Under the pieces are notes generated by a model. It did no database searches. It was not told the DNA's origin and worked only from the letters and a program-made list of their open reading frames with translations. The position numbers and the translations under genes were made by a program. From Candidatus Cloacimonadota bacterium (GTDB taxonomy: Bacteria; Cloacimonadota; Cloacimonadia; Cloacimonadales; JAIOQZ01): a stretch of DNA of 63,281 nt. The stretch is from contig JAIOQZ010000030.1 of the NCBI GenBank assembly GCA_021108395.1, forward strand, positions 1 through 63,281, written 5' to 3'. Each line of letters begins with the position of its first letter. Position 1 is the first letter of the stretch. Below are positions 7,580 to 16,289 of the stretch, piece by piece.

Positions 7580-8284
7580 ATGACACATCTCGGAGTCAAC
7601 ATCGACCACATCGCCACACTGCGCCAGGCGCGTATGGGCGTGGAGCCGGATCCTGTATATGCCGCGCAAATCGCCGAGCAAAACGGCGCCGACCAGATTA
7701 CCGTTCATCTGCGCGAAGACCGCCGCCACATCCAGCTTCGTGATGTGAAACTGCTGCGCGAGGTGGTGCAGACACGCCTCAACCTCGAGATGGCGCCCAC
7801 CGAAGAGATGATCGCCATCGCCAAGTCGCTGCAGCCCGACACCGTCACCCTCGTGCCCGAAAAGCGTGAGGAGTTAACCACCGAAGGCGGCCTCGACCTG
7901 AGCAACTTGCAATCGCAGATGGCCGCCATCCGCGACGCTGGTATCGAGCTGTCGGTGTTCATCGAGCCCGAACCAGACCAGGTGAAGCTGGCCGGCCGGT
8001 TTGGCGCCGATGCTGTCGAGATTCACACAGGCCGCTATGCCAATCTGCACCGGCGCGACGAGATTGACGCCGAGCTGCGTCGCCTCGAAAAAGCCGGCAA
8101 GATGATCCGCTCTGGCGGCATGCGCGCCGTGGCCGGGCACGGGCTCAACTATCACAATATCACAGCGTTGGCGGCGCTGGGAATATACGTCGAGTTCAAC
8201 ATAGGCCACAGCATCATCAGCCGAGCGGTGTTCAGCGGCCTTGCCGAGGCCGTGAGCACGATGAAGCGGCTCATCGGCGGCTGA
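7580..8284 (+). CDS. pdxJ: Pyridoxine 5'-phosphate synthase PdxJ
   Basis: PdxJ condenses 3-amino-2-oxopropyl phosphate with 1-deoxyxylulose 5-phosphate in the DXP-dependent vitamin B6 route. The 234-residue protein is typical from its first residues (LGVNIDHIATLRQARMG). It keeps ITVHLREDRRHI, the glutamate-containing NLEMAPTEEM and the phosphate-binding end HGLNYHN / EFNIGHSII. The ATG has AGAGGAAC just upstream. The reading frame is open much further upstream through the preceding gene, but conservation begins at this ATG. Confidence 0.97.
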   Translation: MTHLGVNIDHIATLRQARMGVEPDPVYAAQIAEQNGADQITVHLREDRRHIQLRDVKLLREVVQTRLNLEMAPTEEMIAIAKSLQPDTVTLVPEKREELTTEGGLDLSNLQSQMAAIRDAGIELSVFIEPEPDQVKLAGRFGADAVEIHTGRYANLHRRDEIDAELRRLEKAGKMIRSGGMRAVAGHGLNYHNITALAALGIYVEFNIGHSIISRAVFSGLAEAVSTMKRLIGG

Positions 8285-8293
8285 GACCCTTCA

Positions 8294-9196
8294 ATGCCTC
8301 GAAAACTGCTGCGAAGCCGCACCGAATACGTCGCTTTTTATCTGACGTATGCCGTGTTGCGCATCTTGCCCTATTCCTTCGCCGCCTGGCTGCTCACCCA
8401 GCTTACCGTGTTTACCGGCATGAGGCTCGGATTGCGCCGCAAGCTGGTACATCGCAACATGCACCGCGTTTTTCCCGACTGGACGGAACATCGCCTGAAA
8501 AGCCAGATGCGCGCTCACTATCGCCACGTTGGCCTCACACTCTCAGAAATCTATCTCACTCGCGGTGACCAACTGGTGCGCCGGGTGCGCCCCGAAGGCT
8601 GGGAGAACATCGAGAAAGCGCTGGCGCTGGGGCGGGGCGTGATTGTGATGAGCGCTCACCAGGGTAACTGGGAGCTGTGCGGACGCTATATGGCTCGTCG
8701 CGGGTTGACGTTGCAAGCCTATATCAAACATCAGCGCAACCCCTGGTTCGATCGTTTCACATGGAGACTGCGGGCAAGCGCCGGCATTGGACAGATATTT
8801 ACCTCACAGTCGCTGCGGCCGGTTCTTCGGTCATTGCGCAACAACGAGATTGTCGTTTTTCTCGCCGACCAGTATGCCGGCAAAGAAGGCGTACGCATGA
8901 GCTTCCTCGACAGCGATGCGTCAGTTCACACCGGCCCTGTGCGAGTCGCTCTGAGAACGGGTTCACCAATTGTTTTCACTTTCGGGATGCGCAACCCCGA
9001 TGGTTCACATATACTATCCTTCGACGAGCCGATTTTTCCACAGAGCGGTTCGGGTGATGACGCCGACGTCGATAAGCTGACGCGCCGCCTCGCAGACCGC
9101 ATGGAAGAGCGAATCCGCGCCTGCCCCTCGCAATGGCTCTGGATGCACAACCGCTGGAAAAATCCGACTCGAGCCCGCCCACAGGCGAAGGGCTAA
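8294..9196 (+). CDS. LpxL/HtrB-family lipid A (or glycolipid) acyltransferase
   Basis: The protein belongs to the lysophospholipid/lauroyl acyltransferase family that adds secondary acyl chains to lipid A in the inner membrane. It has 300 residues, an N-terminal hydrophobic segment (about residues 13-43) and the catalytic H-x4-E motif as HQGNWE (His122, Glu127), followed by VVFLADQYAG. The spacing from pdxJ is 9 bases. The family is clear. The acceptor could be lipid A or another glycolipid, since no lpx genes are visible in this window. Confidence 0.85.
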   Translation: MPRKLLRSRTEYVAFYLTYAVLRILPYSFAAWLLTQLTVFTGMRLGLRRKLVHRNMHRVFPDWTEHRLKSQMRAHYRHVGLTLSEIYLTRGDQLVRRVRPEGWENIEKALALGRGVIVMSAHQGNWELCGRYMARRGLTLQAYIKHQRNPWFDRFTWRLRASAGIGQIFTSQSLRPVLRSLRNNEIVVFLADQYAGKEGVRMSFLDSDASVHTGPVRVALRTGSPIVFTFGMRNPDGSHILSFDEPIFPQSGSGDDADVDKLTRRLADRMEERIRACPSQWLWMHNRWKNPTRARPQAKG

Positions 9197-9205
9197 GGAG
9201 GACGC

Positions 9206-10579
9206 GTGAAAGTGCTGATGGTGGTACCCGAACTGGCGCCGTTTTATAAGTACAGCCGCCTGGGGCTGGGCGAGAACCTGCGTAGCCTGCTGTTTCATCT
9301 GCCCAAGTCTGCCGTGGCTATTATGCCATACTACCGCGACATCGAGATTCCGACTTGTCGTCAGGTGGACACACTGCCCGAACTGGGGCTCGAGGTTTGC
9401 GAAACGTTGTTCCCCGCCAGTCAGCGCCGAGTGCTCATGATTCGCCCCGCAAGTGATGGCGCTTTCGATCCGTTTATCGCGGGCAAGGCCTCGCTGGAGC
9501 AGGTGGCGCTGTTCAGCCGTGGCGTGGCTGCCTGGGTGCAGCGCAACCCGGGCTGGGACGTGGCGCACTGCCACCACTGGCAAACCGGCCTCATACCGTT
9601 GCTGCTGCGCAACCTCGACCACCCCGTGCCCTCGCTGTTCACCTTCTACGATCTGGAACCGCAGATGTCACTTTTCGCCGATGATTTTTGCGATCTCGGG
9701 CTGAACCCAGCGCTGCAAAGCCGCGTCGAGAAACTCACCCCGCTGAACCTGCTGGCGCTGGGCGTTCGCTTTGGCAAACTGCTGTCCACTACCAGTCGCC
9801 GCTATGCACAGGACATCCGCACAGAGAATCTCGGCCACGGTCTTGACCGGCTGCTCGTGAGCCGCGAGTCCAGGCTGTTCGGTATCATGAACGGGGTGCG
9901 CTACGACCATTGGAATCCGGCCGGCGATGCCTTTTTGCCCGTGCGCTACAACGACGCCACCGGCAAACTGCACGCCAAGAGCGCCTTGCAGAACGAGCTT
10001 GAGTTGCCTTGTGCGCCAGGTGTGCCGCTCTTGTTCTTTGGTGGTCGCCTCACCCGAAGCTATGGCTGTGACCTGCTCCTCGAAGCTTTGCCCGACCTTG
10101 CCGACATGCCGCTGCAACTGGTCATCTATGGCACGGGCGACGACGAATTCATGCTCAAGCTCGAAGATCTGTGCGAGAAGTGGCCCAACGTGCGCATCCG
10201 CCTGGGCTTCGACGAAGCGTTCCTGCATCGGCTGGTGGCCGGCGCAGATATGCACCTGCTGCCCTCACGTGAACAGCCCGGCGGCACCAATCACCTGATA
10301 TCGCTGCGCTATGGCGCCATTCCCATCGCCAGGCGCACCGGCGGCTACGTCGATGCCATCCACGATCAGACCGAGCGGGGCAAGCACAGGGTGAACGGTT
10401 TCCTGTTTGGCAGTTTCTATGTCAACAGCCTGCTGCAGACCGTGCAGGAAGCGCTGGATGTGTACGCCGAGCGTGACCTGTGGTGTGAGTATATCGAGAG
10501 CGCTATGTCCGCCGACTGGTCATGGAAAGAAACTGCAAAAGCGTACAAGAATCTTTATCGCAAACTGCTGCCGTCGTAG
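9206..10579 (+). CDS. Glycogen/starch synthase-like glycosyltransferase (GT5), divergent
   Basis: A GT-B glycosyltransferase of 457 residues with the starch-synthase N-terminal fold (VPELAPF near the start, then VAHCHHWQTGLIPLLLR) and a GT1-type C-terminal domain ending in LPSREQPGGTNHLISLRYGA. The GTG start has AAGGAGG seven bases upstream. The K-x-GGL motif near the N-terminus, which binds ADP-glucose in true synthases, is replaced by KYSRLGLGENL. Donor use may therefore differ, or the gene may have changed function. It lies between an acyltransferase and a methyltransferase rather than with glycogen genes. Confidence 0.75.
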   Translation: MKVLMVVPELAPFYKYSRLGLGENLRSLLFHLPKSAVAIMPYYRDIEIPTCRQVDTLPELGLEVCETLFPASQRRVLMIRPASDGAFDPFIAGKASLEQVALFSRGVAAWVQRNPGWDVAHCHHWQTGLIPLLLRNLDHPVPSLFTFYDLEPQMSLFADDFCDLGLNPALQSRVEKLTPLNLLALGVRFGKLLSTTSRRYAQDIRTENLGHGLDRLLVSRESRLFGIMNGVRYDHWNPAGDAFLPVRYNDATGKLHAKSALQNELELPCAPGVPLLFFGGRLTRSYGCDLLLEALPDLADMPLQLVIYGTGDDEFMLKLEDLCEKWPNVRIRLGFDEAFLHRLVAGADMHLLPSREQPGGTNHLISLRYGAIPIARRTGGYVDAIHDQTERGKHRVNGFLFGSFYVNSLLQTVQEALDVYAERDLWCEYIESAMSADWSWKETAKAYKNLYRKLLPS

Positions 10580-10588
10580 AGGAGGGGA

Positions 10589-11197
10589 ATGAAACGCCGC
10601 GACCGCATCCAGAATCACTATATCGACCGTATCCGCGACGAGATTGACCATCATGCCGTGTTAGACTGGGAGAACGCCGACGCCCAGCGGCTTCGCTTTT
10701 CCGCCCTGGCCGACAACCTTGCATTGCAGGGGCAGTCGCTGCTGGACGTGGGAGCAGGCCTCGGCGATCTCTGGGCATACTTGAAACAAAGAGGCCTCGA
10801 GGTGAACTATCACGGTGTCGATATTCTGCCCGACATGGTCAGCCGCGCCTGTGCCGCTCACCCCGAAGCCCGTTTCACCTGCGCCGACATCTTCACCCAG
10901 CCGGACGTGCTTGACCAGAACTACGACGTCGTTTACACCTCTGGCATCTTCAACCTGAACCTGGACAACAACGAACGTTTTCTGCGCGAGGCGTTGCAGG
11001 TGTTTTTTCGTATAGCGCGGCGGCACGTCGTCTTTAATCTACTGCACGAGCGCTCCACCGACCAGGAGTCTCGCTACTGGTATACCACGCCAGACCGCGC
11101 CCTTGCCATTCTGCGCGAGTTTACCGACGAAGTGCGCATCATCGACGATTACCTGCCCAACGACTTCACAGTTGTGGGGGCGGCGCCACAGCGTTGA
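10589..11197 (+). CDS. Class I SAM-dependent methyltransferase
   Basis: A 202-residue Rossmann-fold methyltransferase. Motif I is LLDVGAGLGDLWAYL, followed by an acidic ribose-binding residue in YHGVDILPDM and the motif-IV-like YDVVYTSGIFNLN. The substrate is unknown. GGAGGGG lies directly before the ATG, and the gene is nine bases after the GT5-like gene. The next start codon (TTG) overlaps its stop, so it belongs to the mutL-dacB operon. Confidence 0.8.
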   Translation: MKRRDRIQNHYIDRIRDEIDHHAVLDWENADAQRLRFSALADNLALQGQSLLDVGAGLGDLWAYLKQRGLEVNYHGVDILPDMVSRACAAHPEARFTCADIFTQPDVLDQNYDVVYTSGIFNLNLDNNERFLREALQVFFRIARRHVVFNLLHERSTDQESRYWYTTPDRALAILREFTDEVRIIDDYLPNDFTVVGAAPQR

Positions 11198-12570
11198 AAA
11201 CTCCTGACACGCGCCGATTGCTCGCGCTCATTCTGCTCGCGATGTTTTCGCTCGTGCTGGCGGCGCTGCCGCCGTTTGCACCGGTGCGCAAAGCCGACGT
11301 GGGCTTCATCTTCTACAGCATCGAGCGCGACAGCGTTGTACTGGCTCACAACGCTGGTAGCCGGTTCGTGTATGCCAGCAACGTCAAGCTCATTACCACG
11401 GCGGCCGCGCTGCATCACCTCGGCGGCGGGCATCGCTTCTACACGCACCTGGCCTACGACGACTCCACCCGTACGCTGTTTCTGAAGGGTGGCGCGCAGG
11501 CCACCACCACATCTGAGGATTTCTATCTGCTGGCGATGAACCTCGCCGAGCGAGACATGCTGCCCGTCGATACGCTCGTGGTGGATGATTATCTCTATGG
11601 CGACAACCGCTATACGCTGTCGGCAGGCGAGGACGACGACGGCGACAACGCCTACCTTGCCTACACCGGGCCGCTGTGCTTCAACTATAACGCTGTCCGC
11701 ATCGCTGTGAAGCCAACCACTGTGGGGCAGCCGCCAGAGGTGCACCTGCGCGCCCCGGGCGGCTACGTTCAGATTGACAACCGCGCCCGCACGGTCGAGG
11801 GCCAGGCCCATCATCTCGATATCACCACAGAGTCAATCGATGGCCATACCACTGTGCTGGTGAGCGGCGCTATCGGGGCAGAGAGACGCCGTCCGGTGGT
11901 GAAGTACAAGCGAATCTATCATCCCACAGAGTACTACACGGCAGCGCTGCTGGCCGGCATCGGGGCATCGGCTGCCACTCCCGTGCGTCGCGCCGTTTTG
12001 CCCGACAGCCTCTTCGCCGCCGACAGTCTGCGCACCTGGTGGCTTGCCTCGCCGCCATTGCGCGAGGAGCTGCGCACGATGAACGTGTGGTCGTCGAACA
12101 TGATGGCCGAAACTCTCACCCGTGTGCTGGGACTGCACATACTTGACGATCCAGACGCCGGCGCTCGCGTAATCGAGGCTTTCTGCCGCGACGAGCTGGG
12201 ACACGAGGTGGAGCTTGTGAATGGTAGCGGGCTGGGCAACGGCTTCAACCAGATTCCGCCCGAGGCGATGCTCGCGCTGTTGCGCTGGGCATGGTCACAG
12301 CCGCTGCTGTCCATCGATTTCTTTGGCAGTCTGCCTGTGTGGGGTGAAGAAGGTACCGTGCACGACACGCCCGAGTTCGAGCAGGCAGGCGTCATCCGCG
12401 CCAAGACCGGCGCGCTGTCGAATGTGGCGGCGCTTTCGGGCATTATGCAGGGCGCCTCAGGCGAGCTGTACCTGTTCACGTGGGTGGTAAACGATTTCCC
12501 GCTCACCGGCAAACTCGACCGCTTCACCTACCGCAACCGCATGCTTAAAGCTATCTGGCAAGAGCTGTAA
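11194..12570 (+). CDS. dacB: D-alanyl-D-alanine carboxypeptidase/endopeptidase, PBP4 type (peptidase S13)
   Basis: A periplasmic peptidoglycan hydrolase that trims D-Ala or cleaves cross-links. The TTG start overlaps the preceding stop and gives an N-terminal signal/anchor (LLALILLAMFSLVLAALP). The S13 catalytic motifs are complete: SNVK (Ser62, Lys65), S-S-N (Ser300, Asn302) and KTG (Lys404), with the large insert between the first two that is typical of PBP4. It is the last gene of the operon, and a three-hairpin intergenic element begins four bases after the stop. Confidence 0.92.
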   Translation: MKTPDTRRLLALILLAMFSLVLAALPPFAPVRKADVGFIFYSIERDSVVLAHNAGSRFVYASNVKLITTAAALHHLGGGHRFYTHLAYDDSTRTLFLKGGAQATTTSEDFYLLAMNLAERDMLPVDTLVVDDYLYGDNRYTLSAGEDDDGDNAYLAYTGPLCFNYNAVRIAVKPTTVGQPPEVHLRAPGGYVQIDNRARTVEGQAHHLDITTESIDGHTTVLVSGAIGAERRRPVVKYKRIYHPTEYYTAALLAGIGASAATPVRRAVLPDSLFAADSLRTWWLASPPLREELRTMNVWSSNMMAETLTRVLGLHILDDPDAGARVIEAFCRDELGHEVELVNGSGLGNGFNQIPPEAMLALLRWAWSQPLLSIDFFGSLPVWGEEGTVHDTPEFEQAGVIRAKTGALSNVAALSGIMQGASGELYLFTWVVNDFPLTGKLDRFTYRNRMLKAIWQEL

Positions 12571-12573
12571 GAG

Positions 12574-12651
12574 CAGGGGTTCCACCCCTGAACCCCACTC
12601 GCTTTTTGTAAAAAGCGAGACCAAAAACTTCTGGCGGATGCTAACGCATCC
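12574..12651 (-). repeat. Three-hairpin intergenic element, copy A (3' of dacB)
   Basis: In dacB mRNA order: hairpin 3 CAGGGGT-TCC-ACCCCTG (12574-12590), linker AACCCCA, hairpin 2 CTCGCTTTTT-GT-AAAAAGCGAG (12598-12619), linker ACCAAAAACTT, and hairpin 1 GGATGC-TAAC-GCATCC (12636-12651). Three related copies occur at 12680, 31392 and 62409. Hairpin 2 may also serve as a dacB transcription terminator. Confidence 0.7.
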
Positions 12652-12679
12652 TTGTGTCATAAGAATATCATTGTATATA

Positions 12680-12789
12680 GCAAACGTAGTTTGCGCAGAA
12701 GTTTTTGATCCAAACTTTTTTCAAAAAGTTTGGTTAGTCGCGTAGCGAAGCGAAGCGGGCTTTCTATGGGATGGGGGCAGCGCCCCATC
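12680..12789 (+). repeat. Three-hairpin intergenic element, copy B (5' of phnD)
   Basis: Hairpin 1 is GCAAAC-GTA-GTTTGC (12680-12694). After GCAGAAGTTTTTGAT comes hairpin 2 CCAAACTTTTT-TC-AAAAAGTTTGG (12710-12733), then an extra 36 bases rich in GCGAAGC, then hairpin 3 GATGGGG...CCCCATC (12770-12789). It is back-to-back with copy A, so the two form a large inverted arrangement filling the dacB-phnD gap. Nothing else recognisable is in that gap apart from the GGGAGG ribosome site of phnD. Confidence 0.65.
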
Positions 12790-12861
12790 TTAACAAAAAG
12801 TTTGGCTTGCGTGTTTCTCTCTTTTGTTGCAACTTGCCATCAAACATTTCGGGAGGCCTTG

Positions 12862-13845
12862 ATGCAATCAAGCAATGGCAAGAAAAAAGCTCGTCTTATC
12901 ATAGTGCTGCTAATCATTTGGATAGCGGCGATCTGGGTGGTTTTCCTCAATCGTACCGAAGAAGCGACCGGTGACGACGTTGCCATCCCCGCCGCGCCAC
13001 AGGGGAACTCCCTGGGCAGCGAGCGCAACCCGATCAAGATGTATTTCGTGCCTTCGCTCGAGGCCAACAAGGTGCTCGAATCCGGTGAGGAGGTTGCCGA
13101 GCTCGTGCGGCAGCGCACCGGCTACCACTTCGAGGTTGCCGTTCCCACCAGCTATGCGGCGGTTATCGAGGCAATGGGCACGGGCGAGGCCGACATCGCC
13201 TGGCTGGCCACGTTCGCCTATGTACTGGCCAGCGACCACTACGGCGCCGAGGTGGGCCTGACGACCGTGCGCAACGGACTGCGACAGTATCGCGGGCAGT
13301 TCATCGCCCACGAGAGCAGCGACATCAACGGCATAGAAGACATCGCCGGCAAGACCGTGGCCTATACCGACGCCGCTTCGACCTCAGGCTTCATCTATCC
13401 CTCCGCGATTCTCAAACGTCTTGACATCGAGCCGAGCGCTTTCTTTTACTCCGGCGGGCACCCGCAGAGCGTTCTGGCAGTGTATCAGGGCACCGCAGAT
13501 GTGGGTTGCACCTATTGGTCGCCGGTGGACGACGAGGGCATCCCCCGCGACGCTCGCTTCCGTCTGTTCGAGAGCCATCCCGATGTGTTCGAGAAGGTGA
13601 AGATCGTGGGCTTTACCGACTGGATCCCCAACGATACCGTCACCTTCGCCAAAGGATTCCCGCTGGAACTGCGCGAGAACATTATCGCCGCGCTGCTCGA
13701 CATCACCGGCGAGGAAAGTGGCAAGAATCTGATGATCGACCTGTACGAGATTGACGGGTTCGTACGCTCGCAGGACAGCGATTATGACGTCGTCCGCCAG
13801 ACGCTGGCAGACCTCGGCGTCTCGGCAGACGCTTTCATCGAATAG
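12862..13845 (+). CDS. phnD: PhnD-like substrate-binding protein of a phosphonate/phosphite/phosphate ABC transporter
   Basis: This 327-residue periplasmic binding protein captures an oxoanion of phosphorus for the adjacent PhnC/PhnE permease. The ATG is chosen by GGGAGG eight bases upstream. A single N-terminal hydrophobic helix (LIIVLLIIWIAAIWVVFL) without lipobox cysteine suggests a membrane-anchored form rather than a free or lipidated one. The rest fits the PhnD/PBP-like family, including IAWLATFAYVLA, GKTVAYTDAASTSG and SGGHPQSVLAVYQG. Ligand choice (phosphonate, phosphite, hypophosphite or phosphate) cannot be decided from the sequence. phnC follows after seven bases. Confidence 0.88.
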   Translation: MQSSNGKKKARLIIVLLIIWIAAIWVVFLNRTEEATGDDVAIPAAPQGNSLGSERNPIKMYFVPSLEANKVLESGEEVAELVRQRTGYHFEVAVPTSYAAVIEAMGTGEADIAWLATFAYVLASDHYGAEVGLTTVRNGLRQYRGQFIAHESSDINGIEDIAGKTVAYTDAASTSGFIYPSAILKRLDIEPSAFFYSGGHPQSVLAVYQGTADVGCTYWSPVDDEGIPRDARFRLFESHPDVFEKVKIVGFTDWIPNDTVTFAKGFPLELRENIIAALLDITGEESGKNLMIDLYEIDGFVRSQDSDYDVVRQTLADLGVSADAFIE

Positions 13846-13852
13846 GAGCAAC

Positions 13853-14620
13853 ATGCCTCAACCGCTTTCCATCACCGGACTGCACAAGACATATGCCAAC
13901 GGTACCAACGCCCTGCGTGGCGTGGACCTCGAGGTCTCGCCGGGCGAGTTCGTTGTGCTGGTGGGGCTGTCGGGGTCGGGCAAATCAACCCTGTTGCGCT
14001 GCGTCAACCGGCTGGTCGAGCCGAGTGAGGGACGCATCCTGTTCGAGGGCGAAGATGTGTGTGCGGCAGGCAGTGCAGGCCTGCGCAACATCCGCCGTCG
14101 TATCGGCATGATATTTCAGCAGTTCAACCTGTTACGCAACCTGAGCGTGCTCACCAACGTGCTCAGCGGACGGCTGGGCTATCTGGGCCTGGGCGCGAGC
14201 CTGGCTCCCTGGCGAAACCAAGACCTGGTCGAGGAAGCGCACGTCAGCCTGAGCCGCGTGGGACTGAAACATCTGGCTGACCAGAAGGTGCGCAACCTCA
14301 GTGGCGGGCAGCAGCAGCGAGTGGCAATCGCACGGACACTGATGCAGCGTCCCCACCTCATCCTGGCCGACGAACCAGTCGCCAGCCTCGACCCAGCCAC
14401 CGCCGACAGCGTCATGCGTCATCTGGGCGACCTCAATCGCGATGAGGGAATAACCGTGCTCTGCTCGCTGCATTTTCTCAGCCTGGCTCGCAAGTATGGC
14501 TCGCGGGTCATTGCGCTCAAGGACGGACGCATCGTGTTCGATGGCCTCCCCGCCGACATCGACGACACGCGTTTTCGCGCCATCTACGGCGATGATGCCG
14601 AAGAGGTGGAAATCCGATGA
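13853..14620 (+). CDS. phnC: PhnC-like ABC transporter ATP-binding protein
   Basis: The ATPase subunit of the phosphonate-type importer, with 255 residues. It has Walker [10 protein letters not shown] (residues 38-46), the Q-loop in [21 protein letters not shown] (a PhnC-specific stretch), signature LSGGQQQR, Walker [13 protein letters not shown] and the switch His in [17 protein letters not shown] precedes the ATG. It overlaps phnE by four bases (ATGA). The C-terminal segment ([10 protein letters not shown]) is also typical of PhnC. Confidence 0.93.
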   Translation: MPQPLSITGLHKTYANGTNALRGVDLEVSPGEFVVLVGLSGSGKSTLLRCVNRLVEPSEGRILFEGEDVCAAGSAGLRNIRRRIGMIFQQFNLLRNLSVLTNVLSGRLGYLGLGASLAPWRNQDLVEEAHVSLSRVGLKHLADQKVRNLSGGQQQRVAIARTLMQRPHLILADEPVASLDPATADSVMRHLGDLNRDEGITVLCSLHFLSLARKYGSRVIALKDGRIVFDGLPADIDDTRFRAIYGDDAEEVEIR

Positions 14621-15615
14621 GACGGCCAATGCGCATCTTGCAGGCGCTGCTGATTGACCTGCTGCTGCACGGCTATATTCTTGGCAGTGTGGCGTGGCTG
14701 TTGCAGCATTGGGAGCTGCTGTCTGTGCCGGTGGCGCTTGTGCCGCTTTCGGCGGTGATGCTCACCGCTGTCGCCTGGCTTGCGGGGGACAGCCCTGGCC
14801 GTCACTTTTTGCTGGGTGCGGTCGCTGGCCGCTGGTATCGCCGCTGGTGGGGCATCTGCCTGATGCTGGCGCTGGCGCTCACTATGCTGGTGGGTTGGCT
14901 GGTGGTGCGGGTGCGCCCTGTCAAGTTCGTCATGCAGTTCGCCAACGCAAAACACATCGTCATCAGCCTGCTGTCGCCCAACTGGAAGCTGCTGCTGCCG
15001 CTGCTGGGCAAGCTGGCCGAGACCATCTATCTGGCTCTGCTGGCAACCGTTTTCGCCATTCCCTTCGCCTTCGGGCTGTCGTTCTTTGCTGCGCGCAACA
15101 TCATGCCGCACAACCTGCCGGGCAATTCCGTCTATGTGGCGGTGCGCACCGTGGCCACCATTGGTCGCTCGATCGAGGCCATCGTCTGGGCTATCATCTT
15201 CAGCGTGTGGGTGGGCATCGGGCCGTTTGCCGGGATGTTGGCGCTGATGGTACACTCGGTAGCGGCGCTCACCAAGCTCTATAGCGAGCAGATTGAGAAC
15301 ATCGACCCCGGGCCGGTCGAGGCCATCCGCGCAACGGGCGCCGGCTGGCTACAGGTGTGGTTTTATGGAGTGGTGCCGCAAATCTTCGCGCCCTACCTCG
15401 CGTTCACCATCTATCGCTGGGACATCAACGTGCGCATGGCCACCATCGTCGGCTTCGTCGGCGGCGGCGGCATCGGACTGGCCCTGCAACAGCAGCAGCA
15501 GATGCTGGCCTGGCGCAATGTGGGCATGATCATGTGGCTCATCGCTTTCACGATATGGCTTATGGACATGATAAGCGGCAAGATGCGCGCTCGGCTACTC
15601 GAGATCGACTCGTGA
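14617..15615 (+). CDS. phnE: PhnE-like ABC transporter permease
   Basis: The inner-membrane permease of the phosphonate-type importer, with 332 residues. It has two or three N-terminal membrane helices (residues 10-60 and 78-100) that form an extension, then a standard five-helix BPD transport domain with the EAA-like loop EAIRATGAGWLQVWFYGVVP. The C-terminal part contains the PhnE hallmark VGFVGGGGIG. It is coupled by ATGA to phnC and overlaps the downstream HAD gene start by four bases. Confidence 0.92.
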   Translation: MRRPMRILQALLIDLLLHGYILGSVAWLLQHWELLSVPVALVPLSAVMLTAVAWLAGDSPGRHFLLGAVAGRWYRRWWGICLMLALALTMLVGWLVVRVRPVKFVMQFANAKHIVISLLSPNWKLLLPLLGKLAETIYLALLATVFAIPFAFGLSFFAARNIMPHNLPGNSVYVAVRTVATIGRSIEAIVWAIIFSVWVGIGPFAGMLALMVHSVAALTKLYSEQIENIDPGPVEAIRATGAGWLQVWFYGVVPQIFAPYLAFTIYRWDINVRMATIVGFVGGGGIGLALQQQQQMLAWRNVGMIMWLIAFTIWLMDMISGKMRARLLEIDS

Positions 15616-16289
15616 CCCCACGCCGCCTCGACGCCGTCATCTTTGACCTCGATGGCACCCTCATCGACTCGATGGGCATCTGGCTGGAGGTGGACGCCGA
15701 GTTTCTGCGCCGCCGCGGCATCGACCCGCCCGACAACCTCTTCGACGACCTCGCCGAGGGTAACAGTTTCGAGGAAGTGGCCGCGTATTTCAAGTCCAGG
15801 TTCGCCCTGAACGAGACAGTGCAGGAGATTATGGCCGAGTGGACACAAATGGTGGCGCAGCATTACCGCACGAGTGTGCCGCTTAAGCCTGGCGTTCGAC
15901 CGTTTCTGGAACGGCTGCGCGTCGCCGGTGTCAGGCTTGGCATTGGCACCAGCAACAACGAGACCCTTGCCCGCGTGGCGCTCGAAGCCAATGGCGTGGC
16001 CGACTGGTTCGACTGCCTGGTGGTGGGTGGCGGCGAACTGCGCGGCAAGCCCTTCCCAGACATCTTTCTGGCGGCGGCGCGCTATCTGGGAGCGCAATCC
16101 GAGCACTGTCTGGTGATCGAGGATGTTCTGGTTGGTGTGCAGGCCGCCAGGTCTGCTGGCATGACCGTGCTGGCGGTGCGTGATGAGTCGGCGAAGCACG
16201 AATGGAGCGCCATTGCAAGCGAAGCGGAGTTGCTGGCCGATGATTTCTTTGCCATCGCCGACTGGGTTATGCAGCGCTACGGCGTTTGA
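15612..16289 (+). CDS. HAD-superfamily phosphatase (beta-phosphoglucomutase-like subfamily)
   Basis: A 225-residue HAD hydrolase with catalytic DLDGT (Asp12, Asp14), an alpha-helical cap typical of subfamily I, the Thr/Ser motif in GIGTSNN, Lys in GKPFPD and the acidic motif IEDVLVG. It is translated from a GTG overlapping the phnE stop, so it is co-expressed with the transporter. A role in releasing phosphate from an imported or scavenged organophosphate is plausible but inferred. The PhnX (phosphonatase) specific cap residues are not evident. Its 3' end overlaps the convergent GNAT gene by 13 bases. Confidence 0.85.
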   Translation: MTPRRLDAVIFDLDGTLIDSMGIWLEVDAEFLRRRGIDPPDNLFDDLAEGNSFEEVAAYFKSRFALNETVQEIMAEWTQMVAQHYRTSVPLKPGVRPFLERLRVAGVRLGIGTSNNETLARVALEANGVADWFDCLVVGGGELRGKPFPDIFLAAARYLGAQSEHCLVIEDVLVGVQAARSAGMTVLAVRDESAKHEWSAIASEAELLADDFFAIADWVMQRYGV

